DNA of 64,000 nucleotides from Herbiconiux daphne. GTDB taxonomy: Bacteria; Actinomycetota; Actinomycetes; Actinomycetales; Microbacteriaceae. Under the pieces are notes generated by a model. It was not told the origin of the DNA. It searched no databases and saw only the letters and a program-made list of their open reading frames with translations. The stretch is taken from assembly GCF_024979295.1 (NCBI RefSeq), contig NZ_JANLCJ010000003.1:248001-312000 (forward strand), read 5' to 3'. Each line of letters opens with the position of its first letter. Positions within the stretch are counted from its first letter, which is position 1. The position numbers were made by a program, and so were the translations under genes. Shown here piece after piece: positions 1-8,957 of this stretch.

Positions 1-4
1 GCGA

Positions 5-1576
5 TCAGTTGCGCTGCGCCGCGGCGAGGATCTCGGGGCCGCGGCGGTTGAAGATGCCCGCGCCCCAGGCCACGCCGCCCACCAGCACGACGACGCCGAC
101 GCCGAGTCCGGTCCAGAGCGACATCCAGAAGTAGTCCGGGTCGACGAACACGCCGAGCACCCCGAACACGATCGACGGCGTCGACAGCGCGATGGTGCCG
201 AACAGCGAGAAGCTCTGCGCGAGCACGGGCGTCGGGCCGGTCGACTGCGGCTGCGTGAAGGCGCTGTCACCCGGCCGCGTGGCGGCATAGGGGAAGCGCG
301 CCGAGAAGATGCTGCCGAGACCGAGGCCCGTGAGCACCAGGCAGGTGCTCGCGCCGAGCACGGCCGGCAGCGCGTCGGGGTTGTTGGCGAACAGCACGCT
401 GAGGAACGAGCCGATGCCGATCAGCGGAATCGCGATGAGCACGACCGGGATCATGCGGCCGATGCGGTCGGCGACGCCGAGCTTGCCCGCGACGACGTGC
501 AGCCACACGGCGGTGTTGTCGAACGCCACGTCGTTGTGCACCACCCAGCCGAGGAAGATGCACATCAGCGGCACCGGCAGCAGCGCCGTGTATTCGATCG
601 GGATGCCGACGAACACGAACACCGCCACGGCCACGATCGGCACCAGCGGCACCGGCAGCAGCTGGGCGTAGTAGCGCGCGTCGCGCCCCCAGTAGGTGAG
701 TGAGCGGGCGGCGATGGCGCCGGTGGGAGTGGTCGGCGTGCGGCCGAACCAGCCGAGACCGACGTGCTCGCGCTGCTCGACCTGGTGGCCGGGGTTGACG
801 AGCATGAGCGCCACGAGTCCCTTCCACGCGAGCCAGAGCAGCGCGACCGTGGCCAGGGCGATCAGGAGCTTCAGCACGGCGAACACCCACTGGCCGTTGG
901 CCGCATCGGCCGGGATGGCCCAGGCCGCGCCGAGCGGCGTCCAGCCCAGCACATTCTCGAGCGAACTGAAGAAGCCGCCGTCGTCGGCGCCCCAGCCGGT
1001 GAGCACGAGCAGCAGGATGCCGGGAACGATCACGATGAGGGCCAGCACCCCGATGACGGCACCGAACTCGCGCGCCCGCCGGGTGGCGAAGGCGAACGCC
1101 GAGATCGACAGGGTGACCCGGGCGCCGAGCACGCAGGTCAGGGCGCCGATGACGGCCGAGACGACCGCGAGCAGCACCGAACCCGGCGACTGCGACCAGG
1201 TGACGATGGTGGCGAGGCTCACGAGCGTCACGACGAGCGCCGGCACGCTGACGAAGGCGGCGACGAACAGCCCGAGGGCGACCTTGTCGTCGGAGACGCC
1301 GTACAGAGAGAACGACCGTGGATCCATGGCGTCGGGAAGACTGAACACGATCGGCACGAGCAGGAAGCCGGCGACCACGAGCGACCCGCCGACGACCACG
1401 ATGTTGCGGGTCAGCTCGGGTTCGCCGTCGCGGAGGCCCACGAGCACCGCGACCAGCGCGATCGTCACGATCGCAGCGAAGGCGATGCCGATGACGACGG
1501 CGACGAGCTGCGGGGTGCTGCGTCGGGCGGTGTTGCCGAGGAGCCGGAACCTCAGTCTGACGAACTCAGCAACCAT
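5..1576 (-). CDS. ABC transporter permease, multi-pass membrane protein
   Basis: This 523-residue protein is almost wholly hydrophobic, with roughly twelve predicted membrane segments spread over its length and a loop near residues 260-290 that carries the longest hydrophilic stretch. It follows the ABC ATPase encoded upstream (1552-2958) and its ATG lies inside that gene's 3' end (25-bp overlap), so the two are translationally coupled and should form one ATP-driven transporter. The architecture resembles ABC-2 type exporters, but no motif reveals the substrate. The stop codon is complete at the window edge. The transporter role is firm from context; the export direction is inferred. Confidence 0.75.
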   Translation of the reverse strand: MVAEFVRLRFRLLGNTARRSTPQLVAVVIGIAFAAIVTIALVAVLVGLRDGEPELTRNIVVVGGSLVVAGFLLVPIVFSLPDAMDPRSFSLYGVSDDKVALGLFVAAFVSVPALVVTLVSLATIVTWSQSPGSVLLAVVSAVIGALTCVLGARVTLSISAFAFATRRAREFGAVIGVLALIVIVPGILLLVLTGWGADDGGFFSSLENVLGWTPLGAAWAIPADAANGQWVFAVLKLLIALATVALLWLAWKGLVALMLVNPGHQVEQREHVGLGWFGRTPTTPTGAIAARSLTYWGRDARYYAQLLPVPLVPIVAVAVFVFVGIPIEYTALLPVPLMCIFLGWVVHNDVAFDNTAVWLHVVAGKLGVADRIGRMIPVVLIAIPLIGIGSFLSVLFANNPDALPAVLGASTCLVLTGLGLGSIFSARFPYAATRPGDSAFTQPQSTGPTPVLAQSFSLFGTIALSTPSIVFGVLGVFVDPDYFWMSLWTGLGVGVVVLVGGVAWGAGIFNRRGPEILAAAQRN

Positions 1577-2958
1577 TCCATGCCTTCTGCGCTCTTGCGG
1601 CCGCCCGCCAGTTCGACGAATCGTTGTTCGAGGGTGCCGCCTTCACGCACCTGGTCGACCGTGCCCTTCGAGAGCACCCGGCCTTCCACGATGATGGCGA
1701 CGCGGTCGCAGACGCGCTGGATCATGTCCATGCTGTGGCTGGAGAGCACCACCGTGCCTCCGCCGGCGACGTACTTCTGCAGGATCTCGACCACGTTCGC
1801 GGCCGACACCGGGTCGACCGACTCGAACGGCTCGTCGAGCACCAGGATGCGCGGCGAGTGGATCATCGCGCACGCCAGGGCGATCTTCTTGGTCATGCCC
1901 GCCGAGTAGTCGGCGACCAGCCGCCCGAGCGCGTCTTCGAGCCCGAAGGCCACCGCGAGGTCGTCGCTGCGCCGGCTGACGGTCTGTGCGTCGAGCCCGC
2001 GGAGCGTGCCGGAGTAGTAGAGCAGCTGCCGACCGGTGAGCCGGTCGAAGAGGCGCAGCCGGTCGGGCAGCACGCCGATGAGGCGCTTCGCCGCGGCCGG
2101 ATCGCGCCAGACGTCTTGGTCGAGCACGGTGATGGAACCGCCGTCGGGGCGCAGCAGGCCGGTCACCATCGACAGGGTCGTGGTCTTGCCGGCGCCGTTC
2201 GGGCCGACGATGCCGTAGAACGAGCCCAGAGGCACGTCGATGTCGACACCGGCCACGGCGGTCTTGCTGCCGAACTTCTTCGTGAGGCCCGAGATCGACA
2301 GCACGATGTTGTTCGGGTCGAGATCGCGCACCACGAGCGGCGGGGCCGACGTGCGCGTTCGGGGCCGGGCGGGCGTGCGCGGCGTTCGCGGCGCCGCGGG
2401 TGCCGGCGCTTGCTCGACGGGCGTGCGTTGCACGGGCTTCCGCTGCACCGGCTTCCGGGGTGCCGCCGGCTTCTTCGGAGCGGGCTTGCGGGGCGTCACC
2501 GGCTGCACCGGCGCGGATGCCGCCGACTCAAGCACCTCGTCGACCACGCGCACCTCGTCGACCTCCTGTGCGCTCTCGAGCACCTCGTCGGCGTCGTCGA
2601 TCTCGAAGATGTCGAGCCCGTCAGCGGTCTCGACCACCTCGACGACCTCCACGACCTCGACCCGCTCGGCCACGGCATCCGGAGTCGTCGGCGCCGTGCC
2701 GGCCGCCGCGGAACGCGTGGCAGCGGCGGGCTTCGAAGTGGTGCCCGGCTTCGCCGGTGAGGCGGGCCGACGCGCCGCAGCGGGCTTCGCGGCCGCCGGT
2801 TTGCCCGGGGTCGCGGGCTTCTGCGTGGTGCGCTTCACGGGCTGACGGCCGGTCGACGACGCGGGCGCACCCGCGGTCTTGGCAGGGGCCCGGCGTGGCG
2901 AACGTGCGCTGCCAGACCGTGCTCCCCCGGCATTTGGAGTGTCTGACTCTGAGCTCAC
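1552..2958 (-). CDS. ABC transporter ATP-binding protein with long Ala/Pro/Lys-rich N-terminal extension
   Basis: A 468-residue ABC ATPase. The nucleotide-binding domain begins near residue 217, with Walker A GPNGAGKT at about 252-259, a signature-like SAGMTKK, Walker B ILVLDEPFESVD and the switch His in SSHSMD. The first 215 residues are unusual: a basic region rich in KPA and RRP units (1-90), an acidic Val/Glu block with EVVEVVEVVE and DIFEIDDADEVLES (96-148), then another KP/RTP-rich basic segment. Ordinary ATPases of this class lack this tail. The GTG start at 2958 sits near a TAGGTT box. The partner permease overlaps downstream. The substrate is unknown. Confidence 0.85.
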   Translation of the reverse strand: MSSESDTPNAGGARSGSARSPRRAPAKTAGAPASSTGRQPVKRTTQKPATPGKPAAAKPAAARRPASPAKPGTTSKPAAATRSAAAGTAPTTPDAVAERVEVVEVVEVVETADGLDIFEIDDADEVLESAQEVDEVRVVDEVLESAASAPVQPVTPRKPAPKKPAAPRKPVQRKPVQRTPVEQAPAPAAPRTPRTPARPRTRTSAPPLVVRDLDPNNIVLSISGLTKKFGSKTAVAGVDIDVPLGSFYGIVGPNGAGKTTTLSMVTGLLRPDGGSITVLDQDVWRDPAAAKRLIGVLPDRLRLFDRLTGRQLLYYSGTLRGLDAQTVSRRSDDLAVAFGLEDALGRLVADYSAGMTKKIALACAMIHSPRILVLDEPFESVDPVSAANVVEILQKYVAGGGTVVLSSHSMDMIQRVCDRVAIIVEGRVLSKGTVDQVREGGTLEQRFVELAGGRKSAEGMEWLLSSSD

Positions 2959-3274
2959 CGCACTAACCTATCAATCCCTCTGCTGCCCTGCACCGGGCGT
3001 CGGAAATCCCCGGGCGACCACAGCCGAGGAGCATTCAGTCTGACACCTTCCGGGCGCAGTCTCTTATCACGAAACAGAAACGATACACAGGCTCGCCCTT
3101 GCCCCAAAAAGGGGTCACAGTACACTTGAGCAAGGCATAACGACGTGTCTGGAACGAAACCGTGAGGTGAATCGGGCCTGAACTCTGATCTGATGCTCAC
3201 GCCCCCGCCTGAAGCCAAGACCTCGGCGCCCTGACCGGCACCGATACTCGGCGCTACTGATCAGAGGAGACAAC
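2959..3274. other. Divergent intergenic region, promoter-bearing
   Basis: This 316-bp gap separates the leftward ABC operon from the rightward nucleotidyltransferase gene. It contains AT-richer stretches than its surroundings, for example around 3060-3090. A CCCC-AAAAA-GGGG hairpin near 3103-3115 lies inside a larger CCTTGC/GCAAGG inverted pair. On the minus strand TAGGTT (2965-2970) lies 6 nt before the GTG of the ATPase gene, a possible leaderless -10 box, but no good -35 accompanies it. An 87-codon reading frame here lacks coding character and is not called. Confidence 0.4.
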
Positions 3275-3967
3275 GTGACCACGCAGGTCGTCATTCTTGC
3301 CGCAGGCATGGGCAGCCGCCTCGGCCGCTCCCTTCCCAAACCCCTCACCGAGCTCAGCGACGGCCGCACCATCATGGGCCAGCAGTTCGACAACATCCGC
3401 CACACCTTCGGCAACGAGGCCAAGGTCACCATCGTGGTGGGTTACAAGCTCGAGCACATCATCGAGGCTTTTCCCGAGGCATCCTTCGTCTACAACGAGG
3501 AATACGACCAGACGAACACGTCGAAGAGCCTGCTGCGCGCCCTGCAGGCCTCCTCGGCCGGCGGCGTGCTGTGGATGAACGGAGACGTCGTGTTCGACCC
3601 GGCCGTTCTCGACCGGGCGCTCGCCATGATCGCGCGCGACCAGTCGTTCGTCACCGTCAACACCTCGAAGGTGTCCGACGAAGAGGTGAAGTACACCACC
3701 ACCGCCGAGGGCTACATCGACGAGTTGTCGAAGACCGTCGTGGGCGGCCTCGGTGAGGCCGTGGGCATCAACTACATCTCGAGCCGCGACAAGGCCTCGT
3801 TCATCCGCCACCTGCAGCGCGTGAACGACCAGGACTACTTCGAGCGCGGCCTCGAACTCGCGATCGAGAAAGACCGTGTGCTCATCGAGCCCGTCGACAT
3901 CTCCGACCTCTACGCGGTCGAGGTCGACTTCGCCGAAGACCTCGAGCGGGCGAACCTCTACGTCTGA
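3275..3967 (+). CDS. Nucleotidyltransferase (LicC/GlmU-like NTP transferase)
   Basis: A 230-residue protein that opens with the nucleotidyltransferase signature LAAGMGSRLG followed by PKPL, which binds the NTP and the phosphorylated substrate. It continues with MNGDVVFDP, where the Asp pair would hold the catalytic metal. Length and fold match LicC-type cytidylyltransferases and sugar-1-phosphate nucleotidyltransferases, which make activated precursors for cell-envelope polymers. The GTG start is set by GAGGAGA seven bases upstream. The next two genes are a polysaccharide-type ABC exporter on the same strand, so a role in making a surface glycan or teichoic-acid-like polymer is a reasonable inference. 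The exact substrate cannot be read. Confidence 0.8.
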   Translation: MTTQVVILAAGMGSRLGRSLPKPLTELSDGRTIMGQQFDNIRHTFGNEAKVTIVVGYKLEHIIEAFPEASFVYNEEYDQTNTSKSLLRALQASSAGGVLWMNGDVVFDPAVLDRALAMIARDQSFVTVNTSKVSDEEVKYTTTAEGYIDELSKTVVGGLGEAVGINYISSRDKASFIRHLQRVNDQDYFERGLELAIEKDRVLIEPVDISDLYAVEVDFAEDLERANLYV

Positions 3968-4038
3968 GCACCCTCGGGTGAAATAGAGTGGCCTCCGACG
4001 GCCAGTGACACCGGCTGTTCGGAGAGGGGCACCAGCAC

Positions 4039-4842
4039 GTGAGCGCAGCGACACAGCTGCCGCTGCATCGCAAGAGCGGCGGATGGTCGCGCTATCGTCA
4101 TTCGCTCTGGCTGCTGACCCGGCGTGACCTGCGGGTGCGCTACTCGACGTCGGCGCTCGGCTACGTCTGGTCGATCCTCGATCCGCTCGTGATGGCGGGC
4201 ATCTACTGGTTCGTCTTCACCCAGGTGTTCCAGAAGCAGGTCGGTTCGCAGCCCTACATCGTCTTCCTGCTGGCGGCGCTGCTGCCGTGGATGTGGTTCA
4301 ACGGAACGGTGTCGGATGCCACGCGCGCGTTCCTGCGCGAGGCGAAGCTCATCCGCTCGACGAAGATCCCCCGCACCATCTGGGTGAACCGTCTCGTGCT
4401 CTCGAAGGGCATCGAGTTCTTGGCCAGCATCCCGGTGCTGGCGATCTTCGCCGTGCTGGCGGGCGCGTCGGTCAACTGGGATCTGCTGCTGTTTCCCGTG
4501 GCCATCGTGCTGCAGGCCGTGCTCACCGTCGGGGTGGCGCTGATCGTGGCGCCGCTCGTGGTGTTCTTCCGCGATCTCGAGCGGGCGGTGAAGCTCGCGC
4601 TGCGCTTCCTCTTCTATGCCTCGCCCATCATCTACGGCACCCACGACCTGCCGGTGAACCTGCAGCCCTGGGCGGCGTTCAACCCGCTGAGCGGCGTGTT
4701 CTCGCTCTACCGGGCGGGCTTCTTTCCCGACCAGCTCGACTGGTATCTGGTGGGCGTCGGCGCCCTGATGTCGTGCGTGCTGCTGGCCATCGGCATCCTC
4801 GTCTTCCAGCGCTCCGAGCGCTCCGTGCTGAAGGAGATCTGA
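4039..4842 (+). CDS. ABC-2 type glycan/teichoic-acid export permease
   Basis: A 267-residue membrane protein with about six membrane helices of the Wzm/TagG/RfbA family. The N-terminal amphipathic segment ends in LLTRRDLRVRYSTSALGYVWSI, where the family-typical LGYxW motif precedes the first helix. It starts with GTG behind a GGAGAGGGG Shine-Dalgarno and is followed two bases after its stop by the ATPase gene, so the two form one transporter. Such pairs export polyprenyl-linked O-antigen, teichoic acid or galactan chains assembled in the cytoplasm. The preceding nucleotidyltransferase fits this job. Confidence 0.88.
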   Translation: MSAATQLPLHRKSGGWSRYRHSLWLLTRRDLRVRYSTSALGYVWSILDPLVMAGIYWFVFTQVFQKQVGSQPYIVFLLAALLPWMWFNGTVSDATRAFLREAKLIRSTKIPRTIWVNRLVLSKGIEFLASIPVLAIFAVLAGASVNWDLLLFPVAIVLQAVLTVGVALIVAPLVVFFRDLERAVKLALRFLFYASPIIYGTHDLPVNLQPWAAFNPLSGVFSLYRAGFFPDQLDWYLVGVGALMSCVLLAIGILVFQRSERSVLKEI

Positions 4843-4844
4843 CC

Positions 4845-5582
4845 GTGGCCCCCGACGTCATCGCCGTCGACCGGCTCGGCATCCGGTTCAAACGCAACAA
4901 GCGCGCCCGGCGCAGCTTCAAAGACCTGTTCGCCGGCCGCGCGCGCCGGTCGCGTCCCGACGAGTTCTGGGCGCTCCGCGATGTGAGCTTCACGGTGAAG
5001 CAGGGCGAGGCGATCGGCGTGATCGGCCGCAACGGACAAGGCAAGTCGACGCTGCTCAAGCTCGTGGCCGAAGTGGTGCTGCCCGACGAGGGGCACGTGC
5101 GCGTCAACGAAGGCGTCGCGCCGTTGATCGAGATCACGGGCGGATTCGTCGACGACCTCACCGTGCGCGACAACGTCTACCTCACCGCCGGCCTGCACGG
5201 CATGACCCGGCGCGAGGTCGACGAGCGGTTCGACGACATCATCGCCTTCGCCGAGATCGGCGACTTTCTCGACACGCCCTACAAGCACCTCTCGAGCGGG
5301 ATGCGGGTGCGGATCGCGTTCTCGGTGATCGCGCAGCTCGAAGAGCCGATCATCCTGGTCGACGAGGTGCTCGCCGTGGGCGACAAGGGTTTTCGCGAGA
5401 AGTGCTATCGGCGCATCGAGGAGCTGCTCGAGGGCGGGCGCACGCTGTTCTTCGTGTCGCACAACGAGCGCGATCTGCGCCGATTCTGCACGCGGGGGCT
5501 CTATCTCGACAAGGGCCGATTGGTGTTCGACGGCCCGATCGAAGAGGCGCTGCGACGCTACGCCTCCGACACAGCCGAGTGA
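4845..5582 (+). CDS. ABC transporter ATP-binding protein, Wzt/TagH type
   Basis: A 245-residue ATPase whose start (GTG at 4845) lies two bases after the permease stop. The Walker A reads GRNGQGKST, a Gln replacing the usual Ala. The signature LSSGMRVR, Walker B IILVDEVLAVGD and the switch His of VSHN are all present and typical of polysaccharide exporters. The protein ends right after the nucleotide-binding domain, so it lacks the C-terminal carbohydrate-binding domain found in Wzt proteins that recognise a capped glycan end. Export is therefore probably not gated by chain termination through this subunit. Confidence 0.88.
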   Translation: MAPDVIAVDRLGIRFKRNKRARRSFKDLFAGRARRSRPDEFWALRDVSFTVKQGEAIGVIGRNGQGKSTLLKLVAEVVLPDEGHVRVNEGVAPLIEITGGFVDDLTVRDNVYLTAGLHGMTRREVDERFDDIIAFAEIGDFLDTPYKHLSSGMRVRIAFSVIAQLEEPIILVDEVLAVGDKGFREKCYRRIEELLEGGRTLFFVSHNERDLRRFCTRGLYLDKGRLVFDGPIEEALRRYASDTAE

Positions 5583-5664
5583 TCTCGACGAAGTTATCCA
5601 CAACCGGGCTCCGCACCCGGCTTTCGGGGCCCTTTCGTCAGTGGTGCGGGATCTACTTTCTGCC

Positions 5665-5970
5665 ATGGCAAGCAGTTACACCACTCATTACGAAACCGAT
5701 TCCGTCGCCTACCCCGTGCCGCTCCGCCTCGATCGACGCGATGCACCCCGCAGCTACCGGCTGAGCAACATCAGTGACGAACCCCTGCGGGGGCTCTCGT
5801 TCAGCCTGCTCGGCTCCGGGGTGATGCCCGCGACCGCACCGCTCCTGCTGGTTCCCGGGCAGGAGGTGCGCCTGCACATCCGCGGCGACTCCCTGCCGCG
5901 ATCGGCGGTGCTCATCATCCGCTGGTTCCGGCCCAACGGAGACGAATATCTCTGGCGGGTGAGCTTCTGA
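5665..5970 (+). CDS. Hypothetical protein (about 101 residues)
   Basis: I do not recognise this protein. From the ATG at 5665 it encodes 101 residues with no membrane helix or signal peptide. It looks like a compact beta-rich domain, with alternating hydrophobic strands such as GLSFSLLGSG and LLLVPGQEVRLHI. Codon use matches neighbouring genes. An in-frame GTG at 5641 would add eight residues, but the downstream ATG gives the more natural MASSYTTHYETDS start. No clear Shine-Dalgarno precedes it. It stands alone after the glycan exporter and converges with the XRE regulator. Confidence 0.55.
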   Translation: MASSYTTHYETDSVAYPVPLRLDRRDAPRSYRLSNISDEPLRGLSFSLLGSGVMPATAPLLLVPGQEVRLHIRGDSLPRSAVLIIRWFRPNGDEYLWRVSF

Positions 5971-5985
5971 GCGCGCCGCGGGAGA

Positions 5986-6285
5986 TTACGTGTTGGCCTC
6001 GCGGGCCCGGATGAGGTCGGCCACGGTGACGCGGTGCGGGCGGTCGGGCAGCATGTCGGCCGTCATGCCGTCGAGCAGGGCGCCCGGGTTGAGGTTGAGT
6101 GCCCCGGCGATGCGCAGGATGGTGTGCAGCGAGGGGTTGGCCTGACCGCGTTCGATCTTGCCGAGGTTGGTGAAGTGCAGGCCGGCCAGATCGGCGAGTT
6201 CCATCTGGTTGATCGCGAATCGCTGCCGTTCATCTCGGATGCGCGCACCCAGCAGACGGGCGGCCTCGGAATGAACGGAACTCAC
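5986..6285 (-). CDS. XRE-family helix-turn-helix transcriptional regulator
   Basis: A 99-residue DNA-binding protein made of little more than an HTH_3 domain (residues 11-70). QMELADLAGLHFTNLGKIERG matches the helix-turn-helix and the conserved IERG-type end of the recognition region, followed by NPSLHTILRIAGALN, typical of the Cro/CI fold. The short C-terminal tail shows no sensor domain. The start is GTG at 6285. It converges on the hypothetical gene before it and follows nothing obvious as an operon partner, so the target is unknown. Confidence 0.82.
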   Translation of the reverse strand: MSSVHSEAARLLGARIRDERQRFAINQMELADLAGLHFTNLGKIERGQANPSLHTILRIAGALNLNPGALLDGMTADMLPDRPHRVTVADLIRAREANT

Positions 6286-6427
6286 AGATCATGACTACCT
6301 GCCCCATGCAAACGTCACCAGAGTGCCTGCGCCGCACGCGTCGGCACCGTTCCGGTGGCGGGGTGCGGCTAGATGCTGTTCGGTGATTGGCCCGCACGGT
6401 CGGCGCGGGTGGTCGCAGGTCGGGCGG

Positions 6428-8950
6428 TCACAAGCCGTCTCGGGCGACGAGGGGCACGGCGATCCGGCGCACCACGATCTCGAGCAGGGCCCAGGCGGCG
6501 CGGCGCGGCGCCGGCAGATGCCGGGTGTAGACGGCGGTGTACTCGATCTCCGCCTCTGCACCGCGGTTGCGTTTGAACTGCGCGACGCCGCTCGAGTTGT
6601 GCAGTTCGACGTCGTGCTCGTGCGCCGTGCGGGCGATGAGGTAGGTGAGCATGCGGTAGAGGCCGGCGCTCTGCGGCAAGGCCGTGTCGTAGCCGACGAG
6701 CGGCGCCGCGAGCAGCCCGTGCGCCACCCGAAAGCCGAAGACGCCGTCGATGCGGCCGTTCCGCTCCAGCACGATGAAGTCGAGCAGCCCCGATCGTTGC
6801 GCGAGCCCCACGAAGTCGGCGGTGTAGCGCGGATTGAGGGTGGAGTACTTGCCGACGTAGAGCAGGTCGTAGAGCTCGGCGATGCGTTGGCGCACGTGGG
6901 GGTGCGACATCCCGGTGGCGTCGTCAACCGGCGGGCGCAGTGCTCGATAGCCAGACGCGTCGAGGGTCGCGCGGTCGCGCCGGCTGTCGCGGAGCCCCGC
7001 CCATTCGTCGTCGCGCGTCGGGGTGAACAGCACGCTCCGCGACGGGATGAGCCGGTAGCCCGATCGCCGGAGGGTGTCGGGCAGGCGCGATCCGCGGCCG
7101 TGCACGCTGCGCCAGACGATCGCCCGGCCGGGGTGGGCGGCCGCCAGCTCGGTCGTCAACCGTTGCAGCGCCGCCTCCCCCACGTCGGGGAGCAGGTTCG
7201 TGGAGAGCAGGGCGTTGCCCACGATGACCACGTCGTCGATGCGCCCGGTGGCGAGCACACGACCGAGCACCGTGAGCACTCCGGATGCCACCACCCGCGC
7301 CGCACGCGACTCCAGGTTGCCGAGCTCTTCACGGGCGTAATGCACGTAATGGCTGAGGGGTGACACGACGTAGCTCTGCGGCGGCGCGTCGCGGGTCGTG
7401 CAACGGCGCGGCGTCGTGACGGGCAGACGATGCCCATCGACCTCGACGACGCCGACCAGCGCCTCGACGTTCTCGACGAGACCCGTCGTGCCGGCGGGGC
7501 TGCTCATGCCATCGGCGAAGACGTCTGCCCAGTCGCGCGGTGACTCACCGACCGATTCGCCGTCCGGCGGGGGCGGAGCCTGGCGCGGCCGTCCGTGGGC
7601 AGCGGAACTCGCGGGAGGTGGTGCCGATGCCGCCCCGAGGTGCGGAGACGACGGCGGGGCGGCGTCATGCGGGTGCGGGGTGGACGCGGCATCCGGAGCA
7701 TCCGGAGCTGCTCGGGAGGGAGCCAGAGGCGGGCTCGACTGACGGGGCGGGAGGGGCTCGCCGTTCCACTCGATGTCGTGGGTGGAGGCGGCGAGCAGCG
7801 AGACGCCGGCCTGGCGTGCGGTGCGTTGCTGCACGGCGATCGACCGCGCCAGCTTCGCGACCGACACCCGATCGCCCGGGGGCCGGAGCGCATCCGGAGA
7901 CCGGCGCAGACGCCACCAGCGCGCGACGTCGGCGGGATGGCGCATGCCGGGTGCGGCATACATCGCGAGCGGCAGACCGAGGCGCGCGGTGGCACGACTC
8001 GGCCCGGCGGCCTCCACGCCCCGGAAGGCGCCGGCGAGGCCACCGCCCGGCGCGAACAGGTGGAGCCCGCTCGTCGCCCGCGGATTGCACTCGAGCACCT
8101 GGGGGCCCGACGCGGTCATCATGAGGTCGAGGCCGAACTGACCCGTCATGGTGAGCCGGGCGGCGATCGACGCGGCGATGCGACGGGCGTCGAGCGCGAG
8201 TGCCGACGCGGGGTCGAGGCGCTCGAAGGCCACGCCCGCACCGCGCCCGGCCCGCCATGCCGGGCGGTAGGCCACGAACGCGGTCAACCGGCCGCCCACG
8301 GCGACGGCGTAGGTGCAGTACTCCTCGCCGGTCAGCCGCTCTTGCACGAGCCAGCGTTCTTCACGAGTCACGCGGGGCAGGGCCGGAAGCGGCTGGCCCT
8401 CGTCGACCAGCAGGGTTCGGGTGCCGAAGCGCGAGAACGCCGGCTTGACGACCACCGGGGGGCGGGCACCACGGGCCCTGGCCTCGGCCCGCCGGCGCCA
8501 GCGGATGGCCGACGAGATCACTTCGGTCGACGGATGCGCCACTCCGAGCTCGTCGAGCAGCGTCATGAACTCCGCCTTGTCGTGCAGGCGGCGCAACACG
8601 TCGATCGGTGGCGCGAACAATCGGTCGCGGAGGGCGGCGACCGTCTCGGAAGCTGCGCCCGAGCCATCGGGGCGCGCGAATGCGACCGCCGCGAGCCAGA
8701 ACGTCTCTTCGCACGTGGGCACGATGAGGTCGACCGCGTGGCGCCGCGCGATGCCCGCCACGGCGGCGGCGAACTCGAGCGGCCGGAACCGGGCCGACGG
8801 CACCCGGTAGGCCGCCCCGACGGCCGACGACGCCGACGAGATCGCCGGCTGACTGTCGGCCACCATGACGAACGCGCCCTCCTCGGCGAACCGGCGGGCC
8901 AGATCGAGTGCGACCGGCGCGCGCGACCCGGTGAGGAGAACGGCCGTCAT
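6428..8950 (-). CDS. ATP-grasp protein fused to a GNAT/FemAB-like acyltransferase domain
   Basis: An 840-residue two-domain enzyme. Residues 1-395 form an ATP-grasp carboxylate-amine ligase, with a dinucleotide-like start, the Lys of VVVKPAFSRFG, the adenine-binding LVQERLTGEE segment and the metal-binding LECNPRATSG near 286-294. A Pro/Ala/Ser-rich linker spans about 398-475. Residues 495-840 look like an acyltransferase of the GNAT/FemAB type, ending in VAQFKRNRGAEAEIEYTAVY, with a Phe-Lys-Arg core typical of peptidoglycan-type aminoacyl or acyl transfer families. An ATP-grasp could make an acyl-phosphate or amide that the second domain modifies, but the substrate is unknown. It lies seven bases after the aldo/keto reductase gene in one operon. 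Confidence 0.75.
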   Translation of the reverse strand: MTAVLLTGSRAPVALDLARRFAEEGAFVMVADSQPAISSASSAVGAAYRVPSARFRPLEFAAAVAGIARRHAVDLIVPTCEETFWLAAVAFARPDGSGAASETVAALRDRLFAPPIDVLRRLHDKAEFMTLLDELGVAHPSTEVISSAIRWRRRAEARARGARPPVVVKPAFSRFGTRTLLVDEGQPLPALPRVTREERWLVQERLTGEEYCTYAVAVGGRLTAFVAYRPAWRAGRGAGVAFERLDPASALALDARRIAASIAARLTMTGQFGLDLMMTASGPQVLECNPRATSGLHLFAPGGGLAGAFRGVEAAGPSRATARLGLPLAMYAAPGMRHPADVARWWRLRRSPDALRPPGDRVSVAKLARSIAVQQRTARQAGVSLLAASTHDIEWNGEPLPPRQSSPPLAPSRAAPDAPDAASTPHPHDAAPPSSPHLGAASAPPPASSAAHGRPRQAPPPPDGESVGESPRDWADVFADGMSSPAGTTGLVENVEALVGVVEVDGHRLPVTTPRRCTTRDAPPQSYVVSPLSHYVHYAREELGNLESRAARVVASGVLTVLGRVLATGRIDDVVIVGNALLSTNLLPDVGEAALQRLTTELAAAHPGRAIVWRSVHGRGSRLPDTLRRSGYRLIPSRSVLFTPTRDDEWAGLRDSRRDRATLDASGYRALRPPVDDATGMSHPHVRQRIAELYDLLYVGKYSTLNPRYTADFVGLAQRSGLLDFIVLERNGRIDGVFGFRVAHGLLAAPLVGYDTALPQSAGLYRMLTYLIARTAHEHDVELHNSSGVAQFKRNRGAEAEIEYTAVYTRHLPAPRRAAWALLEIVVRRIAVPLVARDGL

Positions 8951-8957
8951 CCGCCCG

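Noticed and set aside
2955..3218. 87-codon minus-strand frame in the first intergenic region
   Set aside because: Lower GC at third positions, unusual residues and no Shine-Dalgarno; the region behaves as a promoter gap.
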